From: Isoptericola sp044389085
GTDB taxonomy: Bacteria > Actinomycetota > Actinomycetes > Actinomycetales > Cellulomonadaceae
Assembly (NCBI RefSeq): GCF_044389085.1
Contig: NZ_JBIRXP010000003.1
Coordinates: forward strand, 496,001 to 560,000
Length of the DNA stretch: 64,000 nt
Direction of reading: 5' to 3'
Shown here piece after piece: positions 8,839 through 18,064 of this stretch. Position 1 is the stretch's first letter; each line of letters starts with the position of its first letter. The notes under the pieces are model-generated. The model was not told the DNA's origin and made no database searches. It saw only the letters and a program-made list of their open reading frames with translations. The position numbers and the translations under genes were made by a program.

Positions 8839-10197
8839 TCACGGCGCGGAGCCGGCCGCGGCCGCCTGCTCGGCCTGCTCGTTCGTCTGGTCGAGGAGCT
8901 CCTGCATGCGGGGCTGCACCTCGGCGAGGTAGTCCGCGGCCGGGGTCTTGCCGTCGAGCACCGGCTGGATGCCGACGAACAGCTCGTCGTACCACTGCGG
9001 GCTGTAGGTGTACGCCGCCGGCATCGCGCGGCCGTACTGCTCGATGATGTCGAGGAACTCCTGGCGGTTGGCCGGCTCGGCGTCCTCCGCCGTCGCCCAC
9101 TGCTCCGCCGTGTCGATGCGGTTGGGGATCTGGATGTTGGCGTCGACGAGGGTCTGCTGCGCGGTCTCGTCGGTGGACAGGTAGGTGGCCAGCTTCACCG
9201 CGTCCTCGGGCAGGGCGGTGGTGTTCGAGACGCCGATGCCGAGCGAGCCGATGTACGTGGCGGGGTCGCCGGTCGTGCCGGTCGGCCACGGCATCAGGTC
9301 GTAGTCGAAGTCGAGGTCGTTGTAGGTGCTCACGTCCCACGGGCCCACCGGGAAGAAGGCGATCTGGCCCTCCATGAACCGCTGGTACGTGTCGAGCGTC
9401 GCCGCCTGCTCCGGGTCGGGGGTGACCTTGTCCTTGGTGGTGAGGTCGGCGAAGAACTGCAGCGCGTCGGCGAACTCCGGCGTGTCGACGGTGACCTGGG
9501 TGCGGTCGTCGTTGGTCCAGTCGCCGCCGTTGCTCCAGACGAACGACTGCAGGGTCCAGTTGACGTTGAGGCCGGTGCCCCACTGGTCGACCTCGCCGTC
9601 GCCGTCCGTGTCCTTCGTGACCTTCTTGAGGACCTTCAGCCAGTCCTCGCGGGTCATCGGCTCGTCGGCGTCGGGCAGCTCGACACCTGCCTCCTCGAGC
9701 ATGGTCTTGTTGTAGCCCAGCGCCATGGGGCCGACGTCCTTGGGCAGCGCGTAGAGCTGACCGTCGGGGGTGCCCTGGAGAGTGCCGTCGAAGCGGTAGG
9801 AGTCGATGCCGTAGGGCCAGATGTTGTCGAGGTCGACGCCCTGCTCGGCCACCTCGTCCGTGATGTCCATGAGGACGCCGGAGCTCACGTACGACTGGAG
9901 GCTGCCCTGCTCGACGTAGAAGACGTCGGGCACCTTGTTCCCGGCGACGGCGGCCTGCAGCTTGGTGGCGTACTGGTCCGCGTCCGTGACGATGACCTTC
10001 ACCTTCACACCGGTGTCCTCGGTGAAGCGGTCGATGGCGTCCTGGTAGGCCTTCTTCTCGTCGTCGCCACCGCGGAACATGAACGTGAGCGTTCCGTCCT
10101 CGGCGCTGCTCCCGCCGGCGCCGGAGCCGCAGGCGGCGAGGGTGCTGGTGGCCACCAGGGCGGCGGCGATGCCGGCGATCAGGCGTGACTTCCTCAT
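8839..10197 (-). CDS. Sugar-binding lipoprotein of ABC importer
   Basis: 452-residue extracellular solute-binding protein (family 1 type). The signal peptide runs from MRKSRLIAGIAAALVATS to the lipobox LAAC (Cys about residue 26), so it should be lipid-anchored on the outer face of the membrane. The ATG at 10195-10197 has a GAGAGGACC ribosome site just upstream; a longer upstream frame has no lipoprotein signal at its start. First gene of the leftward arabinoside operon, delivering ligand to the two permeases. Ligand inferred from the GH43/GH127 neighbours only. Confidence 0.93.
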   Translation of the reverse strand: MRKSRLIAGIAAALVATSTLAACGSGAGGSSAEDGTLTFMFRGGDDEKKAYQDAIDRFTEDTGVKVKVIVTDADQYATKLQAAVAGNKVPDVFYVEQGSLQSYVSSGVLMDITDEVAEQGVDLDNIWPYGIDSYRFDGTLQGTPDGQLYALPKDVGPMALGYNKTMLEEAGVELPDADEPMTREDWLKVLKKVTKDTDGDGEVDQWGTGLNVNWTLQSFVWSNGGDWTNDDRTQVTVDTPEFADALQFFADLTTKDKVTPDPEQAATLDTYQRFMEGQIAFFPVGPWDVSTYNDLDFDYDLMPWPTGTTGDPATYIGSLGIGVSNTTALPEDAVKLATYLSTDETAQQTLVDANIQIPNRIDTAEQWATAEDAEPANRQEFLDIIEQYGRAMPAAYTYSPQWYDELFVGIQPVLDGKTPAADYLAEVQPRMQELLDQTNEQAEQAAAAGSAP

Positions 10198-10252
10198 CAC
10201 GGGGTCCTCTCGGGGAGATCGGTTCCGCCCCGGCGCGGCGTCGCCCCGATGC

Positions 10253-10273
10253 GGTTTACATCGATGAAGAACC
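10253..10273. promoter_or_regulatory. Candidate LacI-type operator O1
   Basis: Partly palindromic site centred on CATCGATG (central CG step as in LacI-family operators), containing CGATGAAGAACC at 10262-10273. It lies just downstream of the predicted transcription start of the binding-protein operon, a position suited to repression. The same 12-mer recurs at 10341-10352. Binding by the LacI protein encoded at 3726-4814 is inference. Confidence 0.5.
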
Positions 10274-10286
10274 ATCGACGGCGCCC

Positions 10287-10316
10287 AATCTGGCATGGGC
10301 CCGCAGCCCGGGTCAA
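10287..10316 (-). promoter_or_regulatory. Promoter of the sugar-binding protein operon
   Basis: On the minus strand a -35 TTGACC (10311-10316) and -10 CAGATT (10287-10292) are separated by 18 bp. The predicted start falls near 10280, giving a leader of about 80 nt to the lipoprotein ATG. It is flanked by the two candidate operators, which would place one repressor site at the start and one upstream of -35. Confidence 0.55.
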
Positions 10317-10331
10317 GTGGCCCAGGTCACG

Positions 10332-10352
10332 CATCTGCAACGATGAAGAACC
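10332..10352. promoter_or_regulatory. Candidate LacI-type operator O2
   Basis: Second copy of CGATGAAGAACC (10341-10352), preceded by GCATCTGCAA, again with a central CG step. It is 79 bp from the matching 12-mer in O1, on the far side of the promoter, an arrangement compatible with looping by a tetrameric LacI-type repressor. Assignment rests on the repeat and position only. Confidence 0.4.
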
Positions 10353-10363
10353 CGCCGCCGCCC

Positions 10364-10476
10364 GCCGAGGTAGTTCGCGGGCTGCCGAGGTAGTTCATCG
10401 CTCGCCGAGGTAGTTCGCGGGCCGCCGAGGTAGTTCATCGCTCGCCGAGGTAGTTCGCGAGCCGCCGAGGTAGTTC
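10364..10476. repeat. Six-copy 13-bp repeat with exact 20-bp period
   Basis: GCCGAGGTAGTTC occurs at 10364, 10384, 10404, 10424, 10444 and 10464, always 20 bp apart. The 7-bp spacers alternate between forms like GCGGGCT/GCGGGCC and ATCGCTC, giving a 40-bp super-period. There is no coding frame across it. It lies between the divergent binding-protein operon and glyA, ending about 45 bp before the glyA -10 element. Function unknown; protein-binding array or replication-slippage repeat are the two simple readings. Confidence 0.9.
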
Positions 10477-10522
10477 GACGCGGCGTCCTGGTCGGAAGGG
10501 CGACCGGGACGGGGTGATCGGC

Positions 10523-10528
10523 TAGGAT
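10523..10528 (+). promoter_or_regulatory. glyA -10 element
   Basis: TAGGAT hexamer with a weak -35 (GCGACC at 10500-10505, 17-bp spacer). The expected transcription start, about 7 nt downstream, coincides with the 5' edge of the ZTP riboswitch, which supports the call. Confidence 0.55.
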
Positions 10529-10533
10529 CGCGA

Positions 10534-10612
10534 AGGTCGCGACTGGCGTACAGGTGGATCACCACCGGGGAGCGACGCGCTGTGCAGACGACGGGTCGTT
10601 CGCCTGGGCCCG
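10534..10612 (+). ncRNA. ZTP (pfl) riboswitch
   Basis: Matches the pfl motif consensus in order: GGTCGCGACTGGCG (10535-10548), the P2 hairpin GGTGGATCACC (10553-10563), CCGGGGAGCGAC (10565-10576) that pairs back to the 5' segment, a variable linker, then CGCCTGGGCC (10601-10610), the conserved 3' segment. ZTP riboswitches sense ZMP/ZTP, the purine intermediates that accumulate when 10-formyl-tetrahydrofolate is scarce, and switch on one-carbon genes. It sits 44 nt upstream of the glyA ATG, with folD downstream, which fits the known regulon exactly. The mode of control (transcription or translation) is not evident; no T-tract terminator is visible before glyA. Confidence 0.88.
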
Positions 10613-10655
10613 GTCGTCGTCCGACACGTCCGTCCGACACAGCTGGAGAACGCCG

Positions 10656-11939
10656 ATGAGCACTCCCGACCCCACGTTCAACGCGCCCCTGGCCGAGCTC
10701 GACCCGGAGATCGCGGCCGTCCTCGACGGGGAGCTGGCCCGCCAGCGCGACACCCTCGAGATGATCGCGAGCGAGAACTTCGTCCCGCGCGCGGTGCTGC
10801 AGGCGCAGGGCAGCGTCCTGACGAACAAGTACGCCGAGGGCTACCCGGGCCGCCGGTACTACGGCGGCTGCGAGCAGGTCGACATCGCGGAGAACCTCGC
10901 GATCGCCCGCGCCAAGGACCTGTTCGGCGCCGAGGCCGCCAACGTGCAGCCCCACTCGGGCGCGCAGGCCAACGCGGCCGTGCTGCACGCCCTCATCAAC
11001 GCGGGGGACAAGATCCTCGGCCTCGAGCTGGCGCACGGCGGCCACCTCACGCACGGCATGAAGATCAACTTCTCCGGCAAGCTCTACGACGTCGGCGCCT
11101 ACGGCGTGGACCCGCAGTCGTACCGGATCGAGATGGACGAGGTGCGCAAGCGCGCCCTCGAGCACCGCCCGGACGTCATCATCGCCGGCTGGTCCGCGTA
11201 CCCGCGCCACCTCGACTTCGCCGCGTTCCGCGAGATCGCGGACGAGGTCGGCGCCAAGCTCTGGGTGGACATGGCGCACTTCGCCGGCCTCGTGGCCGCC
11301 GGGCTGCACCCGAGCCCCGTGCCGCACGCCGACGTCGTGTCCTCCACCGTGCACAAGACGATCGGCGGGCCCCGCTCCGGCTTCATCCTGAGCAAGGAGG
11401 AGCACGCCAAGAAGATCAACTCGGCCGTGTTCCCCGGCCAGCAGGGCGGCCCGCTCATGCACGTCATCGCCGCCAAGGCCGTGGCGTTCAAGGTCGCCGG
11501 CACCGACGAGTTCAAGGAGCGCCAGGAGCGCACGCTGCGCGGCGCGCAGATCATCGCCGAGCGGCTGTCCCAGGCCGACGTCGCCGAGCAGGGCGTCTCC
11601 GTCCTCACCGGCGGCACCGACGTGCACCTGGTGCTCGTGGACCTGCGCCACTCCGCGCTCGACGGCCAGCAGGCCGAAGACCTCCTGCACGACGCCGGCA
11701 TCACCGTGAACCGCAACGCCGTGCCGTTCGACCCGCGCCCGCCGCGCGTCACCTCCGGCCTGCGGATCGGCACGCCCGCCCTCGCCACGCGCGGGTTCGG
11801 CGACGCCGAGTTCACCGAGGTCGCCGACATCATCGCCGTCGCGCTGCGGGACGGCGCCGCGGCCGACGTCGACGCCCTCGCGGCCCGCGTCGCGAAGCTC
11901 ACCGCCGACTTCCCGCTCTACCCCGGGCTGCAGCAGTGA
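10656..11939 (+). CDS. glyA: Serine hydroxymethyltransferase
   Basis: 427-residue PLP enzyme converting serine and tetrahydrofolate to glycine and 5,10-methylene-tetrahydrofolate. Family signatures: MIASENFVPRAVLQAQGS near residue 33, GRRYYGGCEQVD near 64, PHSGAQANAAVLH near 97, and the PLP-lysine segment STVHKTIGGPRSG near residue 228. ATG at 10656 chosen for the GGAG site 8 nt upstream and homology beginning just after; the longer frame runs back into the riboswitch. folD overlaps its stop (GTGA), forming a one-carbon operon under the ZTP riboswitch. Confidence 0.97.
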   Translation: MSTPDPTFNAPLAELDPEIAAVLDGELARQRDTLEMIASENFVPRAVLQAQGSVLTNKYAEGYPGRRYYGGCEQVDIAENLAIARAKDLFGAEAANVQPHSGAQANAAVLHALINAGDKILGLELAHGGHLTHGMKINFSGKLYDVGAYGVDPQSYRIEMDEVRKRALEHRPDVIIAGWSAYPRHLDFAAFREIADEVGAKLWVDMAHFAGLVAAGLHPSPVPHADVVSSTVHKTIGGPRSGFILSKEEHAKKINSAVFPGQQGGPLMHVIAAKAVAFKVAGTDEFKERQERTLRGAQIIAERLSQADVAEQGVSVLTGGTDVHLVLVDLRHSALDGQQAEDLLHDAGITVNRNAVPFDPRPPRVTSGLRIGTPALATRGFGDAEFTEVADIIAVALRDGAAADVDALAARVAKLTADFPLYPGLQQ

Positions 11940-12793
11940 CGGCCCGCCTGCTGCCCGGCAAGCCGGTCGCGGACGCGGTCTTCGCGGACCTCGCCCCGCG
12001 GATCGACGCCCTCGTCGCCGCCGGGCACCGGCCCGGGCTCGGCACGATCCTCGTCGGGGACGACTCGGCGAGCGCCGGGTACATCCGGATGAAGATGGAC
12101 AAGGCGACCGAGCTCGGCTTCACCTCGCCGCACATCCACCTCCCGCAGGACGCCACCCAGGCGGACGTCCTGGCGGCGGTCCGCGAGATGAACGACGCCG
12201 ACGACGTCGACTCCGTCCTCATCCAGAACCCGACGCCCCCGCAGATCGACTTCGACGCGGCCATGCTCGCGCTGGACCCGGACAAGGACGTCGACGGCCT
12301 GCACCCCGTGAACATGGGGCGCCTGGCGCTGGGCATGCCCGGTCCGGTGCCGGCGACGCCGGCCGGGATCGAGACGATCCTGGCGCACTACGAGATCCCG
12401 GTCGCCGGTCGCGAGGTCTGCATCCTGGGCCGCGGCACGACGCTCGGGCGGCCCCTGGCCCTGCTGCTCTCGCAGAAGCGCCCGACGGCGAACGCCGCCG
12501 TCACCGTGGTCCACACCGGGGTGCGGGACTGGCCCGAGTACACGAAGCGCGCCGACATCGTGATCGCGGCCGCCGGCGTGCCGGGCATCCTGCAGCCCGA
12601 GCACCTGTCGCCCGGCGTCACGGTGGTCGGCGGCGGTGTGCGGTACGAGGGCCGCAGGCTCCTGCCGGACGTGGACGAGTCGTGCGCCGAGGTCGCCGGG
12701 GCGATCACGCCGCGCGTCGGCGGCGTGGGACCGACGACGATCGCCATGCTGTTCCGCAACGCGGTCGAGGCCGCGGAGCGAGCGGTCGCCTGA
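11936..12793 (+). CDS. folD: Methylene-tetrahydrofolate dehydrogenase/cyclohydrolase FolD
   Basis: 285-residue bifunctional enzyme oxidising 5,10-methylene-THF to methenyl-THF (NADP) and hydrolysing it to 10-formyl-THF. Visible: SAGYIRMKMDKATELGF near residue 45 with the catalytic Tyr and Lys, KDVDGLHPVNMGRLALG near 119, GRGTTLGRPLALLL near 165 and ITPRVGGVGPTTIAML near 258. The usual QLPLP loop reads QNPTPP here and the IDVG cofactor motif reads VVGGG, so this is a divergent form. Translationally coupled to glyA by GTGA overlap. A 30-bp perfect inverted repeat follows 16 nt after the stop. Confidence 0.94.
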   Translation: MTARLLPGKPVADAVFADLAPRIDALVAAGHRPGLGTILVGDDSASAGYIRMKMDKATELGFTSPHIHLPQDATQADVLAAVREMNDADDVDSVLIQNPTPPQIDFDAAMLALDPDKDVDGLHPVNMGRLALGMPGPVPATPAGIETILAHYEIPVAGREVCILGRGTTLGRPLALLLSQKRPTANAAVTVVHTGVRDWPEYTKRADIVIAAAGVPGILQPEHLSPGVTVVGGGVRYEGRRLLPDVDESCAEVAGAITPRVGGVGPTTIAMLFRNAVEAAERAVA

Positions 12794-12809
12794 CGCAGGC
12801 CCGCCCCTG

Positions 12810-12872
12810 CAACGAGCGTGCTGACTTGTTCCTCAAACCCGAGGTTTGAGGAACAAGTCAGCACGCTCGTTG
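12810..12872. terminator. 30-bp perfect inverted repeat (CAACGAGCGTGCTGAC family, copy 1)
   Basis: Arms 12810-12839 and 12843-12872 are perfectly complementary over 30 bp with a 3-nt loop; outer part CAACGAGCGTGCTGAC. It starts 16 nt after the folD stop and ends 30 nt before the ppk2 start, so it probably terminates folD transcription. No T tract follows. The same outer arm occurs at 31118 and 43105 with different but still complementary inner parts. Confidence 0.85.
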
Positions 12873-12901
12873 TCGGGTCGGACTCGGGGCATGATGTGCG
12901 C

Positions 12902-13765
12902 ATGGTCGCGAGAAGCCAGCGTGGGTGGTCGGGAGAACCGGGCGAGCTGCTGAGGGTGGGGCCGGGGTTCCGCCTCGCGGACGTCGACCCGGACGCGAAG
13001 CCCGGGTACGACGGGAAGAAGAAGGACGGCGCGGCCGACCTCCTCGCGGGCGAGGAGGAGCTCGACGAGCTGCAGGAGCGCCTGTACGCGCAGAGCCGGG
13101 AGGACCCGTCCGCGCCCGCGGTGCTGCTGGTGCTGCAGGCGATGGACTCGGCGGGCAAGGGCGGCATCGTGCGGCACGTCATCGGCGCCACCGACCCGCA
13201 GGGCGTGCATCTCGTGGCGTTCAAGAAGCCGACGCCGCAGGAGCTCGCGCACGACTTCCTGTGGCGCGTCGAGAAGGAGGTGCCCGAGGCCGGGTACATC
13301 GGGGTCTTCGACCGCTCGCACTACGAGGACGTGCTCATCGGGAAGGTGCGCGAGCTCGCGCCGCCCGAGGAGATCGAGCGGCGGTACGGCGCGATCAACG
13401 CGTTCGAGGCGGAGCTGGTCGCGCGGGGCACGCGGATCGTCAAGGTGATGCTGCACATCTCGCCCGACGAGCAGAAGGCGCGTCTCGGCGAACGCCTCGA
13501 GCGCCCGGACAAGCACTGGAAGTACAACCCCGGGGACGTCGACGAGCGCCTCCTGTGGCCGGCGTACATGGACGCGTTCCAGACCGTCTTCGAGCGCACG
13601 TCCACCGAGCACGCGCCGTGGTACGTCGTGCCCGCGAACGCCAAGTGGTACGCGCGCCTGGCGGTCCAGGCGCTGCTGCTGGACGCCCTCGAGGACATCG
13701 ACCCGCAGTGGCCCGTCGCGACGTTCGACGTCGAGCACGAGAAGGCGCGCCTCGCGGCGTCGTGA
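12902..13765 (+). CDS. ppk2: Polyphosphate kinase 2 family protein
   Basis: 287-residue PPK2-type nucleotide phosphotransferase using polyphosphate. The Walker A segment DSAGKGGIVRHVIG lies near residue 82 and the Walker B/lid region FDRSHYEDVLIGKVREL near residue 138; the C-terminal ADDLKAR-like lid is represented by ERPDKHWKYNPGDVDER. Single-domain size is typical of class I PPK2. ATG at 12902 chosen because a -10-like CATGAT (12890-12895) ends 6 nt before it, indicating a leaderless mRNA, and because an upstream frame runs through the inverted repeat. Direction (NDP or NMP phosphorylation) cannot be told from sequence. Confidence 0.9.
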   Translation: MVARSQRGWSGEPGELLRVGPGFRLADVDPDAKPGYDGKKKDGAADLLAGEEELDELQERLYAQSREDPSAPAVLLVLQAMDSAGKGGIVRHVIGATDPQGVHLVAFKKPTPQELAHDFLWRVEKEVPEAGYIGVFDRSHYEDVLIGKVRELAPPEEIERRYGAINAFEAELVARGTRIVKVMLHISPDEQKARLGERLERPDKHWKYNPGDVDERLLWPAYMDAFQTVFERTSTEHAPWYVVPANAKWYARLAVQALLLDALEDIDPQWPVATFDVEHEKARLAAS

Positions 13766-13900
13766 CCGTCGTGCCTCTCGTCACCGGCGCGGTCGGCAGG
13801 GTGGGGCACGCCGGGCGATGAGTTGTCGCGGCCGTGGCGGTCACCCCTGCTGACGGCACCGCGCACCACCTGCGGCGGGCCCCGACGACGGGAGACGGAC

Positions 13901-14383
13901 ATGGTCGACGCACGCACCCACCTGTGGTTCGGCAACAACCGCGCGCACGAGGCGGCGGCGTTCTACGCCGAGCACATCCCGGGGTCGTCGGTGGAGTCGG
14001 TGCTCATCTCGCCCGAGGGGGTGCCGGGCGCGGAGGCCGGGGCCCCGTTCGTCGTGGAGTTCACGGTGGCGGGTCTGCCGGTGACCGGTCTGAACGCCGG
14101 GCCGGAGTTCCGGCTGAACGAGTCGTTCAGCTTCTACCTGCGGGTCGACTCCCAGGACGAGGTCGACCACTTCTGGGACGTCCTGACGTCCGACGGCGGC
14201 GAGCCCGGGCCGTGCGGCTGGTGCAAGGACAGGTTCGGCATCTCGTGGCAGGTCATCCCGCGCCAGCTCGAGGAGCTGTCCGGCGACTACACGACCGAGG
14301 CGAACCTGCGGGTGATGAACGCGATGCTGCAGATGCACAAGATCGACGTCGCCGCCCTGGAGGCCGCGTACCGCGGGGAGTGA
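13901..14383 (+). CDS. PhnB-like VOC-fold protein
   Basis: 160-residue protein of the PhnB/3-demethylubiquinone methyltransferase-like family (PF06983, glyoxalase/VOC fold). Typical features are THLWFGNNRAHEAAAFYAEH at the N-terminus, the FRLNESFSFYLRVDSQDEVD centre and GPCGWCKDRFGISWQVIP near residue 103. No specific reaction is known for most members. ATG at 13901 follows a GGGAGA site. The 135 bp upstream hold no other recognisable gene. Confidence 0.85.
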   Translation: MVDARTHLWFGNNRAHEAAAFYAEHIPGSSVESVLISPEGVPGAEAGAPFVVEFTVAGLPVTGLNAGPEFRLNESFSFYLRVDSQDEVDHFWDVLTSDGGEPGPCGWCKDRFGISWQVIPRQLEELSGDYTTEANLRVMNAMLQMHKIDVAALEAAYRGE

Positions 14384-14431
14384 CGCACCCGACGCGCCCG
14401 CAGGGCGGGGGTGTCGGGTGCGTGTGATCGA

Positions 14432-15262
14432 ATGGCCGGCGTGCTGACCGTCGCCACCGCCAACGTCAACGGCATCCGTGCCGCCTTCCGCCGCCGCATG
14501 GACGCCTGGATCGCCACCCGCACCCCCGACGTCCTGCTGCTGCAGGAGGTCCGTGCGCCCGACGAGCTGGTGCACGAGTACCTCGACGGCTGGCACGTGG
14601 CGCACCTGCCCAGCGAGCTCAAGGGCCGTGCCGGGGTGGCCGTCGCCTCGCGGCTCCCGCTGCGCGCCGTGCGCATGGGCCTCGCCGCCCACGGCCCGGA
14701 CGGGGAGCCCGAGCCGCCTGTGGACACGGGCCGCTGGGTGGAGGCCGACGTCGAGCTGCCGGACGGCGGCCTGCTGACGGTCGTCTCCGCCTACCTGCAC
14801 TCCGGGTCCACCGGCCCAGGCCAGGAGCACACGATGACCGCCAAGTACGCGCACCTGGACAAGGTGACGGCGCGCCTGACCGAGCTCGCCGCGGCCGAGC
14901 ACCCCGCCGTCGTCGCCGGCGACCTCAACATCGCCCACCGGAACGTCGACATCGCCAACTGGAAGGGCAACCTCAAGAACGCGGGGTTCCTGCCCGAGGA
15001 GCGCGCCTACGTGGACCGCTGGACGGGCGAGCTCGGCTGGGCCGATCTCGGCCGGGCCCACGGCGGCGAGGGCCCCGGCCCGTACACGTGGTGGTCGTGG
15101 CGCGGGCAGTCGTACGTCAACGACCGCGGCTGGCGCATCGACTACCAGCTCGCCAACGCCGCGCTGGCGCCGCGCGCCGTCAAGGTCGAGGTCGACCGTG
15201 CGCCCACGTACGAGGAGCGCTGGTCCGACCACGCCGCGGTCGTCGCCACCTACGACCTGTAG
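14432..15262 (+). CDS. xth: Exodeoxyribonuclease III
   Basis: 276-residue AP endonuclease/3'-5' exonuclease of the ExoIII/EEP family, acting in base excision repair. Conserved blocks: VATANVNGIRAAFRRRM (Asn metal ligand), LLLQEVRAP (catalytic Glu, about residue 38), VVAGDLNIAHRNVDIANWKG (Asp/Asn near 165), RIDYQLAN near 240 and the terminal SDHAAVVATY with the catalytic His. ATG at 14432 is preferred; GTG at 14441 is also possible. A 22-bp perfect hairpin shared with the convergent alkaline phosphatase gene follows 8 nt after the stop. Confidence 0.93.
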   Translation: MAGVLTVATANVNGIRAAFRRRMDAWIATRTPDVLLLQEVRAPDELVHEYLDGWHVAHLPSELKGRAGVAVASRLPLRAVRMGLAAHGPDGEPEPPVDTGRWVEADVELPDGGLLTVVSAYLHSGSTGPGQEHTMTAKYAHLDKVTARLTELAAAEHPAVVAGDLNIAHRNVDIANWKGNLKNAGFLPEERAYVDRWTGELGWADLGRAHGGEGPGPYTWWSWRGQSYVNDRGWRIDYQLANAALAPRAVKVEVDRAPTYEERWSDHAAVVATYDL

Positions 15263-15269
15263 GCACGCT

Positions 15270-15324
15270 GTGAGCGGGCGTCTGGCCCTGTGTCGATCCC
15301 GAACAGGGCCAGACGCCCGCTCAC
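15270..15324. terminator. Bidirectional 22-bp hairpin terminator
   Basis: Arms 15270-15291 (GTGAGCGGGCGTCTGGCCCTGT) are perfectly complementary to 15303-15324 with an 11-nt loop. It lies between the convergent stops of xth (15262) and the alkaline phosphatase (15335) and can serve both genes. Confidence 0.85.
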
Positions 15325-15334
15325 CACACCCTGG

Positions 15335-16621
15335 TCAGCGGTGGCCGCGGGGGAACATCGCCTTCTGCACGGCGTCGTGCACGTCGGTGTTGAGCTGCGG
15401 CCCCGACAGCCGCTCGGCGCCCGGCCCCTGCGCGGTGATCGGCGTGGCCTCGCCGGTGTGGCCGCCGGTGGTCCAGTCGACGGTGAACTCCAGGTCGGTG
15501 CCGGGGATCGGGAACGGTCCGTCCTCGGCGGTCTGGCCCTCGCCCGACTCGTCCTCGGGGTCGACGTTCTCGATCGCGAGCCCGCCCGTGGCGTGGTCGC
15601 CGACGACGAGCACCAGGGTGTCCCGGTGCTTCTTCTGGAAGTCGAGGGCGAGCGCCACGGTCTCGTCGAGCGACCGGCCGGCCTCGATGGTGCGGGTCGC
15701 GTTGCTCTGGTGGGCGAACTCGTCGATCGCCTCCTCCTCGAGGAAGAGGAAGAAGCCGTCGCGGTCGCGCTGGAGCACGTCGAGCGCCTTGGCGGCCATG
15801 TCGACCAGCGGCACCTCGGGGGAGTAGACGTCGCCCTCGCCCTCGTTCGCCTGCTGGAACATCTCCTCGTTCGCGAACAGGCCGAGCAGCCTCCGGCCGT
15901 CCGCGCCGGCGAGCCCCTCGGCGTCGCTCACGTACGTGTACCCGAGCTCCTGGGCCCGCTCGACGAGGTTCCCCTCGGTGCCCTTGCTCTGCTCCTCGGG
16001 ATCCTCTGGCGGGTTGTCCGGCCACGCGCCGGGCTCGCCCTCCGGGTACCAGAAGTCCTCCCCGCCACCGAGCAGCACGTCGGGGCGTGACTCCTCGAGG
16101 TACTGCCGGGCGATCTCGCTCTGGTCGTAGCGGTCGGTGACGTGCGCGCCGAACGCCGCCGGGCTGGCGTCGGTGATCTGCGCCGTCGAGACGAGCCCGG
16201 TGGCCTTGCCGGCCTGCCTCGCGTCCTCGAGCAGCGTCGGGACCGGGGTGCCGTCGGCGTCGACGCCCACGGCGCCGTTGAACGTCCGCACGCCCGTGGC
16301 GAACGCCGTCGCGCCGGCGGCGGAGTCGGTGACCGCGTCCTCGGGGTCGGCGGAGTCGGTCGCGGTCCAGCCGGCCTCGTCGAGGGAGTCCATGACGAGG
16401 TGGCCGTCCTTGCCCACGCTCGCGAGCCGGATCAGCTCCCGGGCGGCCAGGCCCATGCCGTCGCCCTGGAGCACGATGACGTTCCGCGCCCGGTCCTTGC
16501 CCCCGTGGTGGTTGCCGTGGCCGCGGTCGCTCGCGGCCGTCGACCCGACGGCCGCCCCCGCGGCGACGAGCGCCGTGAGCGCCGCCGCCCCGACGCGGCG
16601 CATGGTGGTGCGTGCTGGCAT
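15335..16621 (-). CDS. Secreted alkaline phosphatase
   Basis: 428-residue PhoA-superfamily phosphomonoesterase. An N-terminal signal peptide with a twin Arg (TTMRRVGAAALTALVAAGAA) ends near Ala-Ser at residue 31, so the protein is exported, possibly by Tat. Metal and catalytic segments: VIVLQGDGMGLAARELI, the nucleophile Ser in TDSAAGATAFATG, EEEAIDEFAHQSNATRTIEA, VVGDHATGGLAIEN and DWTTGGHTGEATPI. A strong GAGGAGG site precedes the ATG. No pho box was recognised upstream. Likely scavenges phosphate outside the cell. Confidence 0.93.
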   Translation of the reverse strand: MPARTTMRRVGAAALTALVAAGAAVGSTAASDRGHGNHHGGKDRARNVIVLQGDGMGLAARELIRLASVGKDGHLVMDSLDEAGWTATDSADPEDAVTDSAAGATAFATGVRTFNGAVGVDADGTPVPTLLEDARQAGKATGLVSTAQITDASPAAFGAHVTDRYDQSEIARQYLEESRPDVLLGGGEDFWYPEGEPGAWPDNPPEDPEEQSKGTEGNLVERAQELGYTYVSDAEGLAGADGRRLLGLFANEEMFQQANEGEGDVYSPEVPLVDMAAKALDVLQRDRDGFFLFLEEEAIDEFAHQSNATRTIEAGRSLDETVALALDFQKKHRDTLVLVVGDHATGGLAIENVDPEDESGEGQTAEDGPFPIPGTDLEFTVDWTTGGHTGEATPITAQGPGAERLSGPQLNTDVHDAVQKAMFPRGHR

Positions 16622-16753
16622 CGCTCCTCCTCGAACGATCGGGCACGGCGGCGGTCGTGCCGCCGCGCCCTCGCACCGTAGGCAGGCCCCCGCGTCACCG
16701 GCATCCGGGCGACGTCGCCGCAGGTCGCGGCCGGCCGGGGGGCCGCGCCGGGG

Positions 16754-17992
<1,239 letters not shown>

Positions 17993-18064
17993 GGCAGGAC
18001 AGCTCCTTCGCAGGGGACGGCATTGCGGGGCGCCGGCGAGGCGCCCGGGGGAGGGTATCGCGGG

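Noticed and set aside
10364..10476. Possible CRISPR array
   Set aside because: Units are 13 bp with 7-bp spacers that alternate between two forms; no unique spacers, no cas genes.
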